DNA from: Rhytidiadelphus loreus
Lineage: Eukaryota; Streptophyta; Bryopsida; Hypnales; Hylocomiaceae
Length of the DNA: 64,000 nucleotides
NCBI GenBank assembly: GCA_947034895.1
Contig: OX344763.1
Span: 15,035,001-15,099,000 of the forward strand
Reading direction: 5' to 3'
The first letter of the stretch is position 1, and each line of letters begins with the position of its first letter. Both the position numbers and the translations under genes were made by a program. A model generated the notes under the pieces. It searched no databases. It was not told where the DNA came from and saw nothing but the letters and a program-made list of their open reading frames with translations. Below, piece by piece: positions 1-8,694 of the stretch.

Positions 1-787
1 AATTAGACTTTTTTTTTCCATTTCTTATGAAGTGCCAGAGTGGTGATATGAAATGTTATAGTGGTACTTCAAATTTCAACATTCATTGACATTTTGGATA
101 GAAAATATCACATTAGTACATATCACATGTGTATAATTCTTGATTTATTGTCATTTTTTAGCCAAATTATTTTTTCTAGTGCAATCTACCACTATAATGC
201 CCCCTTCAAAAAGCCTTGATCCCAACGGAGTCCCAATTCTCAAGTGCCTCCCTTAGATTTATACATGTTGTCATCCAAACAAAGTCTCCAATTGAAGCTT
301 GTCTAGATGAGGATGTAAAGACCATCTAGCCTTTTTGTTTTCAAATTGCAATAAAATTTGTAGAAATTTTTTCTTTTGCATTTTTTTTAAGGTGAATCTT
401 AACATGACATTTTATAATCACACCAAATTTCAAAACATGCAAGTCTCTATATTGATGTGGAGAAGGATTGAATTTTGTTCATGTACTAATTGGCAATTTT
501 ACTTTATCAGTCCAGGATTCGTGGTTTGGATCAAGTGACAAGGAATCAAGGTTGATTCAAAACCATTTTTTGTAGAAACAACAAAACTGCTAGTTTGAAA
601 TACAACAAAACATTTGGTAGTAAAAATTCAAAAGTAACTGCATCTAATTGCGAGAACCTATGATTGATTATAGATTAAAGTAATTTCAACACTGTCTATT
701 GGTAATTCATACCATGTCCAAAAAATGAATGCTAAGATTGTGAATTGGTAAACTAAGAAAGCAATGGAACAAAAATCCTAAACATTA
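1..787. other. AT-rich intergenic stretch
   Basis: No coding signal, RNA gene or clear repeat end is visible. The small open frame at 335-538 has the composition of random AT-rich DNA and resembles no family I recognise. Confidence 0.6.
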
Positions 788-1354
788 CTACCTCCGTCCC
801 AAAATGATCTTCCTGTTAGACTAAATCTTATGGATTAAGGATAAAAATAACTTTTTTAAAACTCAATTTGTATAGTATATAGAGTTTGGTGTTCTCTTTG
901 CATCCTAAAAAGTTTGAGTTTTGAAGCTCTTTTCAAAGTGTAGTTTTATAATATTGAAAAGTGAATATTTTGGGGCGTTTTTAAAGAACACCAGTGAGCA
1001 CTTAATTGTTGAATGTGAGGTTGCCATTTTGTGGGCATTTAGCATATGCCTAAGACCATGTATAGACCTTTGTTTCGGCTTCCAAAGCTTAATCTACTTC
1101 AATTGGGAAATACTCAAAGAGATGCAAAAAATAAAAACTATAAGTGTGGATTGAAGCTTTCAATCATTTTATTTGTCTTTTGCTTGATGTTTGCATGGAT
1201 GGAGCAAAAACAACCACTTAGAGTTGTTTTGCTAGTCTCAAATAACAATCATAAGCCGAATTTGACTAATTTCAACATCACAAAGTGCAATAGGAAGATC
1301 ATTTTGGGACAAAAAAAGAAGGCCAACAGGAAGATCATTATGGGACGGAGGGAG
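788..1354. mobile_element. Stowaway-type (Tc1/mariner) MITE
   Basis: A 567-bp element is bounded by 30-bp terminal inverted repeats (788-817 and 1325-1354) that differ at two positions. Both begin CTMCCTCCGTCCC, the classic plant Stowaway terminus. Each end is flanked by TA (786-787 and 1355-1356), the target duplication of Tc1/mariner elements. No transposase frame exists inside, so it is non-autonomous. A second, imperfect copy of the inner part of the right terminus lies at 1289-1310, giving the right end a doubled terminus. A family A element starts immediately after the right TA. Confidence 0.85.
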
Positions 1355-1356
1355 TA

Positions 1357-1634
1357 CATGTTTTTTTGCTACTCTGGAGGGTTGCGAGTTCCCATTTGGA
1401 AACCCGCCGAAACCCGCCGTTTGCATGCTATGTTGACCTAGCCGAGAGACTACTAGGTCAATTTTTCTGGAAAAATTAAATTAAATTAAATTTGTTTTTC
1501 ATTTTAAAGATTAAATTTTATTTTATTTTTTTGAAAAAAAAAAAATTTGACATTGGTGTTCGATGAGACCCAGGGAAATGGAGCTGGGAACATGCTTGAA
1601 ACGGCCCTCCAGCCCCTCCGGATCTCATCTAATG
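1357..1634. mobile_element. Family A element, copy 1
   Basis: This is one of six related non-autonomous elements in the window. The right end reads CATCTAATG, matching the CATTAG/CTAATG termini of the other copies. The left end is less well kept and abuts the Stowaway MITE. The subterminal GGAGGG...GTTCCC blocks and AT-rich core are as in the other copies. An internal hairpin with a 9-bp stem (1433-1441 paired with 1453-1461) encloses a GAGAGAC loop. There is no reading frame of interest. Confidence 0.65.
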
Positions 1635-1805
1635 CCCCAAAACTAAAACCCTTGTATGACCTAAGGACTTTGGGCCATCTCATCTTTGGAAGCACATTAT
1701 TTCCTAGATATTGCACTTGGGCATGCTTTAAGAAAACCACCACATATAAGCATATCCTAGTCAATTTCTTTGTAACTTCTACACAATTATAAAAGAATTT
1801 GGCCC

Positions 1806-2063
1806 TAGATGTTTTTTCAGGCCTTCGAGAGACCATTTCAGGCCTATTCCCTTCACTATTCCTCCCATAGTGAAGGAACGGCTAGTTGTCAGTAGAAAAA
1901 AAATTCAAATGCAAAATAAATTTGGGAAATTTTTTTTTGAGAAATTAGCTGGCAACCTCTTGGCCACATAAGACCGCTGTGGTGTCATTGCAATAGTCAT
2001 GTTCCCTGGTTATCACAACATTACAACTTGCGGTCTCCCGGAGGCCCCAAAAAACATCTAATG
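1806..2063. mobile_element. Family A element, copy 2
   Basis: The ends TAGATGTTTTTT (1806-1817) and AAAAAACATCTA (2049-2060) are exact inverted repeats and continue imperfectly to about 29 bp. The right end extends to CTAATG at 2063. The internal stem around 1950-1972 (TGGCA/TGGCCA region) matches the hairpin position of the other copies. No target duplication is visible in the flanks. Confidence 0.7.
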
Positions 2064-2116
2064 TGGATTATTCATATATTCTCATCCAACAAGACTAAAG
2101 AAAAATAGAAGCTCTC

Positions 2117-2701
2117 TTAACCTTTAAAGTTCCATTGTCCCTACAGGGGACAAAATGGATTTTGGGCAGGCTCTTATGATCTCAATTTTTACTGAAACTT
2201 TTTGAAACTTTCTCATAAAATAGATAAACTTATGAGCTTTCCAAGAATATAATTTTTATTCCAATTGGTGCTCGGGAGCAAAAGTTATGCCACAATAACC
2301 TCAAAATGGGGGAGACCGGGCAACAAAAAAATCCACCAAAAATTGAAATAAAAACTTTAATATTTTTTTTCTTGTATATTATATTTTCTTCTAAATGGGA
2401 AGCTTTGATTTATTCCATTTGGATTAGTGATGTGAAAGTTATGGAGTTTCTTGTTTTGCGGGCAATCATAGCAACTTCTTAAAATATTTTTTTTTCTTCC
2501 ACTTTGAATGCTCATATCTTTCAATCTATACGGTCAAAAATCACAAAATTTTTGTCACATGATTTAAGATAAGTGTAGAACAAGATCCTATGGTTAGATT
2601 CTAAAAAATATTTAAAAAATTCATTTCATACGTGACCATAGCAAAAGTGGTAGTTTTGAGTGGTTTTGGCAGAAAAATGGCCTTGGGACTTTAGGGGTTA
2701 A
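2117..2701. mobile_element. TTAA element E' (piggyBac-like MITE, internally deleted)
   Basis: This 585-bp segment is flanked by TTAA at 2117-2120 and 2698-2701. The termini are CCTTTAAAG on the left and CTTTAGGGG on the right. Next to the left end is a subterminal palindrome, TTGTCCC...GGGGACAA. Blocks such as GGGCAGG, a GATRTGAAAGTTATGG-type block and ATCCTATGGTTAGAT are shared with the 938-bp element at 61490-62427, so this looks like a shortened copy of the same family. No coding capacity is seen. TTAA duplication plus CCC-starting ends is the signature of piggyBac-type insertion. Confidence 0.7.
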
Positions 2702-2925
2702 GATTCTTTAAATTTCAAGAGCATTTCAAGGAAGTTAAAAGAAACAAGACACAAACTATTGAACTCCTATAAATATGGTTTAATTAAACAAAAAAGAACA
2801 CCTATGAAATTAGAAGACCTTGCCACATAATCTTGAAAGACCAACATTCTCATTGAAGACTCATTAGAGATGTGTAGAAGTCTACATGTGAATGACCCTA
2901 TCTCTATGGAATGGAAGAACAAGAA

Positions 2926-3168
2926 TGGTCAATTTCGTTAAAATGGCGGTATTCCATTAAAATGGCAAAAAATGAAACCGCTGAAAGAATGAAAACAATG
3001 GAAAGATTGTCTGAGGGGAGTGGAAATGCGTGAACTCGGAGTGATTTGAATGTGTTAGGCATAAAATTGGCACATGTATGACCCTATTGTGGCACACTTA
3101 TTCTCTTTTGTAGAAGATATTCCATTAAAATGGCGTGCGGAATACCGCCATTTTAACAAAATTGACCA
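2926..3168. mobile_element. Long-TIR MITE, family G copy 1
   Basis: The element begins TGGTCAATTT and ends with the complement, AAATTGACCA. The inverted repeats run about 30 bp with one mismatch (GTTAAAATGGCGGTATTCC block) and continue with a second ATTCCATTAAAATGGC block. A diverged copy with the same ends is at 17701-17968. It has no coding frame, and its superfamily was not determined. Confidence 0.65.
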
Positions 3169-3744
3169 TAAGATTATATGGAACCATGCTCTAAAATGGG
3201 GACACTTAAAATTATAACATTTTCTATGTGAAATCTGCATACTTTTAGATTGGTAAATATGAAGAGATTTTGATGGACCAAAAGTGGACCCAAAAGTTAA
3301 GAAGGGTCAAAGTTTTTTTGGTAGATATTGTCGACTCTTTCTGAATAGGTATATATTGATTTAAAAGATGAGAGTGAACCAATGACCAAATGATTAACTA
3401 TGAAAGGATGAGACCTATCACACCGAGGTACTTTGCCAAAAATGATCTAATTTTTGAACCAATAGACACATTCTTAAAAATAATCTTGGAAAGTCATTCA
3501 TTGACCACTTTTGGGCCTCAACGTCCTATTAGGGTTAAGTAGATAATGCCATTTTTAGGTACGTAAACCACTCCCGGGAAACACGCCGTTCAGTTCACGG
3601 GAGACTTCTCAACCGCAATCAGCTATAATGCCCGGTTATGCGGGCAAATCTGCGTAATCGGGGATTACGATTTCTTCATCCATCTTGGTTTTTTCATCCC
3701 AAGGATTTCATCTATCTTCAAGTTTTCTGCTCGTGATTTACATC
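3169..3744. other. Intergenic, with an orphan TTAA-element end
   Basis: No gene is seen. A sequence reading CGTCCTATTAGGG followed by TTAA at about 3523-3539 resembles the right terminus of the TTAA elements, but I could not find a matching left end. From 3560 to 3740 the DNA becomes noticeably CpG-richer than its surroundings. Confidence 0.4.
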
Positions 3745-3858
3745 GGGCAATGTCCCTCGTAGTCGTGCATTTTGCGATGTAAAGCCCCTCCTTGTCGGGC
3801 TCCGCCCTCCTCGTCGGCCCTTTACATCGCAAAATGCCCTCCTACTTGGGCATTGCCC
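3745..3858. repeat. GC-rich long inverted repeat (hairpin)
   Basis: Arms 3745-3784 and 3820-3858 are inverted repeats of about 40 bp. The inner 18 bp (3767-3784 against 3820-3837, core TTTGCGATGTAAAG) pair perfectly, and the outer GGGCAATG/CATTGCCC blocks also pair. The 35-nt loop is C/G-rich. Weaker complementarity extends outward (GTGATT...AATCAC). It could be a foldback element or its core. No flanking target duplication was recognised. Confidence 0.75.
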
Positions 3859-3995
3859 TATACATAATCACTTTAGGGGTGTCCCAACCTTACAACTAGT
3901 GTGAGTGTGTGACTAAGTGCACGGCTAGGAATCAATCTCGGTAGACTATAGACACAAAAAGTGTAGATTCCGGAAACTAGCTCCAGTTTTCTTTT

Positions 3996-4249
3996 GTAAC
4001 CCTTAAACGCATCGATCTTTTACTAAATTTTGGCACATTTTTGCTTATATCTTTGTAAATAAATATCATTTATTGCAATTTCATAAAATTGATCATTAAG
4101 GAAGGTTTTCTTTTCAACATCCAAGTATCACATTGGATGAATGAAAAGTTAGTTGCACTACTGTACTGGCTCACTGAGTAACTGATACAGTGCCTGCACG
4201 CCCTCTGTTCATTGTCCAGAGTATGGACGTGGGAGCGCTTCAGGGTTAA
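3996..4249. mobile_element. TTAA element B3 (piggyBac-like MITE)
   Basis: The ends are CCCTTAAACGC on the left, after GTAA at 3996-3999 (one change from TTAA), and GCGCTTCAGGG on the right, followed by TTAA (4246-4249). The interior is the reverse orientation of the 229-bp elements at 20600-20828 and 48736-48964. Shared blocks include ATCATTAAGGAAGGTT and CATTGGATGAATGAAAAG. The copy is about 25 bp longer because of an extra segment after 4150. Confidence 0.65.
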
Positions 4250-5654
4250 CAGGGACCTCGACATCATTCATCATTCACTGGCCTGGCTTCGATGAAGACG
4301 TACTTTCCTGTTTGGTGACCGAGCAAGTTTTGGCACTTGACTGTTCAGTCTTTCAATGAATACTGTATGGGCTCAGTCAGGGCACAAGCTATACTAGATC
4401 GATAGACTTGTGCGATGAACCCTTTTGTTTGTCTGTTTGTTAATACAGGTGATCGAGCTTGAGCTTGCAAGTACATGATCATACTGTAGATGCTCTGCTT
4501 CAACACCTTGTTGTTGGAAACTTGCAATTTACTTCATGGGTGATGCGTGCGTACTGCTGGCAGGTAGGATGAAGAATATTAGCTGTCACAGGCCGGGACC
4601 TCATATTGAATCCCCAGTATGCAAAATTGTTGTGGGATATCGATGTACCCGGCCTATTGTTCCTATATGTGAACATTAATTTTGAACATTGGGGATTCAA
4701 TATGAGGTCTCTAGCTGTACGAGTGTGTCTGGACCGTACATATATTATCATAGCTAGAAGAGGACATACATACTGGTGGGGTCGAACATATATACTGTCA
4801 AGGTCTTGTAATTTGGGTCAGATCTTTGCACATGGGAGGTTTTCTGAACATGAAACGTACTTGTGTATTGGTTCTATATAGGGTAGGGAGCCCAATCATT
4901 GCGCACTTAACGTTCGAGAATGTATATCTTGAATATCATGCAATCAAAACCAGTTGAAATTTCAAACCCACCGAGATAAATAAATTTACTTTACAAATCA
5001 ATTTACAAAAATGCGTATGTACTCTTTGCTGAAATGAACATGGAGTTATTGAAGCAGTCATGGGATGAGGTTGGGATGAGCTAGGTTCTGGTTTAGTGTT
5101 GTCCTCCACTTTGGAGCAGTTGTTGTCTCTGGACCCAAGTGAAAGGATCTTTAATTGCATCGATCGACAAAAGCTAGCTACATCTACGGTGAATATATAT
5201 GAGGAAGCTTCATAAAGTTGCCATTCGAAAGCTAGCCACTAATTTTACAAGGACGTCGTGTATCATAGTGTAGCTCCTGAAGAACTTTTTTAAATTGCAG
5301 AAAAATGTGAAGCTCCAAAAATGTGAAGCTCCAAAAACGTACTGTAAGAACTTAAAACTCCAAATTAAAAACTAGAACGCTTCAAGTGCTCCAGGTTTGG
5401 AAAATGAGAAACTTCCATTGCTCAACGGAAACCTTCAGCTCTGAAATCTAGGACCTGTAGGTATAGATCGTGGTTCATCTTGGCTCAATTTTCCACGTGA
5501 GGAGCTTGAATTAATGCTTTTGTGCCTTCATAACATTATTTACCAATGAGGCGAGGGTTCCTTTTGCATCCTTGAGAAGGAAATCCCTGTTTGGGGGGGG
5601 AACAAAATTGTCTTATTCTATGGTTCCTCAGCCAATTCAAACCCAATGATTGAA
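4250..5654. other. Intergenic, contains a short inverted-repeat hairpin
   Basis: I see no gene here. The open frames between 4345 and 4881 overlap on both strands and resemble no family. One inverted repeat of 21 bp with a single mismatch is present at 4598-4618 and 4688-4708 (core CTCATATTGAATCCCCA), separated by 69 bp. Confidence 0.5.
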
Positions 5655-6917
5655 TTAACCCCTAAAGGACCGGACTGTGTTTTTTGACTGTATAGAAATT
5701 TTGGGCAGGTACCTATGACCAGAGATTTTCATATTTGGGGATGAAATTTTAATAGAAGGTGGGGTGGAGGAATATCTTTCATATGCACCAAATTTCATGA
5801 CATTTGGAAATATGAGTCAAAAGTGATGGCCCAACATGTTACTTTTTTCACCGACTGGGCAGTTTGGGCAGATCAGAAAAAAATCACTACTTTCAGATTC
5901 AAAAATTTGGGAATTGATTTTCTAGAGTTTTATATACACGAAAAGCTTTGAATCATTCCATTTTGATCAATGAGTCAAAAGTTATGAGGATTTTTTGTTT
6001 GTGGGCAGTTTTGGATTTCCTACTCTAAAATAAACTTTGAAATCCTTTATCTTACCCAATTTTCAATATTTTTGGACAAAAATAAAATCGTAGGATGTAG
6101 ATACATTATTACAACATTTCGACCATTGGGATTGGACATTTTCAATTCCACATTTATATTGTAAATAATTTAGTATTTTGAATCATTCTCTACTACTACC
6201 TACTTACTATTTTTTTCCTATATGTTGTACTATTCCAAATGATCTGAAATTTTTCAAGCATGTGGACAACTTGTCTAGGAAAACAAATCCAAAGAAGCAC
6301 CACCATTTAGGTCATTTTTTCATAGAAATGTGAGCTTGAGAAGTGCAGCTGCCCTGCTTTTCGCAGGGTAAAAGAAAATGATTTTAGTTAATTTGAATGC
6401 TTATACATTAGAAGAGATTTCAGGATTTTGAGGGTTGTTTCAGCGTTGTTCCTGGCACTATTCCCCCGGCAGTTAAAGAACGCCAATGTCAGATTTTTTT
6501 TTTTTTAAAAACAAAACAAAATAAAATAAAATTTTAAAGTTCTTAAAATGAGAAACAAAGTTTAATTATTTTTTTATTTTATTTTTTTATTTTTCAAAAA
6601 AACTGACCTGGCCGTCTCTCGGCCAGGTCAGCATAGGCAGTAACAACAGATTTCGACGGTTCTCGGGGGGGGGGGTCGAGTTGGGAACTCGCAGCCCTCC
6701 CTGAGAGCCAAAACACATGTAATGTCTTGCAATCCACCCGGTGGAAATGTCTGAAATTTTTACCACATGTTTTTGATACTATATAATACAAGATCCTACG
6801 GTTAGATATGTCAAAAAAATTCAAAATTCAAAATTCAAAATTTTGGTACTTGTACTAGAAATGGCAGTTTTGAAGCATTTCTGGTGAAAGTATAGTGACG
6901 ATCCTATTGAGGGTTAC
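5655..6917. mobile_element. TTAA element D' carrying a nested family A element
   Basis: The left end is TTAA (5655-5658) followed by CCCCTAAAGGACCG. The right end is CGATCCTATTGAGGG followed by TTAC (6914-6917), one change from TTAA. Apart from the insertion at 6406-6724, it aligns along its length with the 933-bp element at 59761-60693. Shared blocks include GGGCAGGTACCTA, AGTCAAAAGTTATGAGG and TGCAATCCACCCGGTGG. There is no transposase frame, so it is a non-autonomous piggyBac-like element, older than the family A copy inside it. Confidence 0.75.
6406..6724. mobile_element. Family A element, copy 3 (nested in D')
   Basis: The ends are CATTAGAAGAGATTT and CATGTAATG. The internal hairpin is perfect: 12-bp arms 6603-6614 (CTGACCTGGCCG) and 6620-6631 with a 5-nt loop. 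Comparison with the uninterrupted relative at 59761-60693 (sequence around 60500-60520) shows that exactly 319 bp are extra, placed between ...CTTATA and TCTTGC.... No target-site duplication is left. Confidence 0.8.
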
Positions 6918-8103
6918 TAACTCATAAATAAAGAGTTCCAATGCAGGAATCTAGCAAAGCATAGTACTCCGTACCTTCCCAGCATGGGGGAGGACCACTG
7001 CCTGGTTTTATACAATGTTAATGTTTGAGCTTCTGTTTGTCGCACCCTAGCTTGTTTTCAATTCCGCCTCGCTGCTGGTGCACGCCGGCCACGCAGATCC
7101 AATGGGAACACCAAAGAGGGAATGCTTCTGTTTTTTTTCCTTTCCTTGAGAAGATGCCTCCATGGCGTGACTTCAGGATATGGTCATACTTGTAGACCTC
7201 TTCCTTCATTTCTTCTCTTACGTTTGCGCAGCCGATTGGCTTCGGCAATGTCTCCTCTCAGTGTGCCTCGGGCACGACTTTGTAAAACCCTGTACATAGG
7301 GAAGGGCTGGTCACCGTGAAAATCATCCTTTTTGATACTTAAAAAGAACCCAAAAGCGCTCATTGGAGGGCAAACTACGTACTGTGCAGGACCTGCTCTT
7401 CTCGCACAAAGATTCTCTGTCATCCATCGGACCACTACGAATGATCCGCAGCGTCCTCACAGGGTTAATAACCCATCATCAGTTGCATTGTCGGAGCGGC
7501 AGGGCTTCTTAATTTGTCAAGAGACGGATTCAGATTGAGTACTCTCGATGTTATAAGACGCACAAGATTGAATTGGAGGGGGTGTTTTGATCAATGGCTG
7601 ATCGGCTTAGAGAGCACTATGCCTTTACACGATTGAACTGTGCAGCTGAAGCATTTCTGGGTAAGAAACGCTTCTTTTCTCGGACAAGCTCTTATTGAGT
7701 TCCTAGTACCACGCACAATTATTACGAATCTTGCCTTATCAATCTCGATTGGAATGTATGAGATGTATTGTGTAGGGGTTTTGAAACTGTTCTTGATGAG
7801 ATCCGTGTTCGTAGCTGCAATTTTCACCTCTTTGTGGTTGAACAGAGTGCACTTTTGTGTAGCTTGTAAGATATGAGCAAGACGACTTTTCGTAGTAATT
7901 GAACTTATGGTGGATTATTTTCTTCTGAAGCTGAGACTTGAGTACAAGGTTTGTTGTTGCTGCGACGATCGTTGTTCTGTCTCGCCTTGTGATGCTATTT
8001 CATTTACCAAGAATTGGCCAGCGTACGTAAGGGAGAGGATTGTGTTTGCATCACCTTAACCGATTTTAACCAATACGTAGGAGTTTGAGTGTATGGAGTG
8101 TCA
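6918..8103. other. Intergenic and upstream region of the NPF gene
   Basis: No convincing coding exon is seen. Base composition is more balanced than in distal intergenic DNA from about 7020 on, which may reflect promoter or untranslated sequence of the downstream transporter gene. A stretch near 7310-7400 resembles 52600-52690 at a level suggesting an old shared repeat. Confidence 0.4.
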
Positions 8104-8430
8104 TCGGGAGATCACTGTAGAGTTGTGGAGGATCACTTTGGGTACGAGAGCCGAACTATCTTTTGATAGAATATTAATCATCGTATATAAATTTCTTATG
8201 CAATCATTCTAAGTTGGAGGTTGTAGACCTAAATTTTTAGGGGCAATAGACAACCCCATTTTTTTTTCAAAGATCGGCTACCATAGACATGTATTCAAGT
8301 CCTGCTGACGCTGAACTTGCTTAATGAAGGTCAGCCAAGTGTATGAACAGATGAGTTGCTGATGATAACAGGGGTCCGTATGGGAGACGGGATCAGATCC
8401 CTAACAGTTTTACTATCCTCTAGCGGATGC
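8104..8430 (+). repeat. Dispersed repeat R, copy 1 (copia-LTR-like)
   Basis: Starts with GGGAGATCACTGTAGAG and ends with CAGATCCC...ACAGTTTTACTATCCTC. It shares blocks in order with 8920-9252 and, in reverse, with 22343-22673. A purine-rich block followed by TGTAGACC, in the middle of the unit, resembles the polypurine tract and LTR start of Ty1-copia elements. There is no terminal inverted repeat and no coding frame. Confidence 0.55.
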
Positions 8431-8694
8431 ATAGCAAGTGCATGAATGCTGTCGGTACTACGGGTTCGTCAATAGGAGATGTGCTTAGGTTTTAGTATCC
8501 TATTCCTTAGATGGCAATCATATGTTGACGGACATGACGAACTGCTGTCAATGTAGCTTTTCAGGTGTGGCTCAATCCAAAATCATCAACAACGCTAATT
8601 TCCCTTCCTGGCTGTGTTGTAAGTTGTGATTATACTTCGTTTGTATGGAGATCAGTATGACCTTGGGCGTTAAATCCTTTTTGTTTCCGCACAG

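Noticed and set aside
3523..3539. TTAA-element right end without a partner
   Set aside because: Too short, and no left end was found upstream, so a full element could not be called.
6406..6724. Family A as a Helitron (inserted between A and T, CTAAT end, nearby hairpin)
   Set aside because: The element has inverted-repeat termini, and the exact boundary from the empty-site comparison lies beyond CTAA, so canonical TC...CTRR ends are absent.
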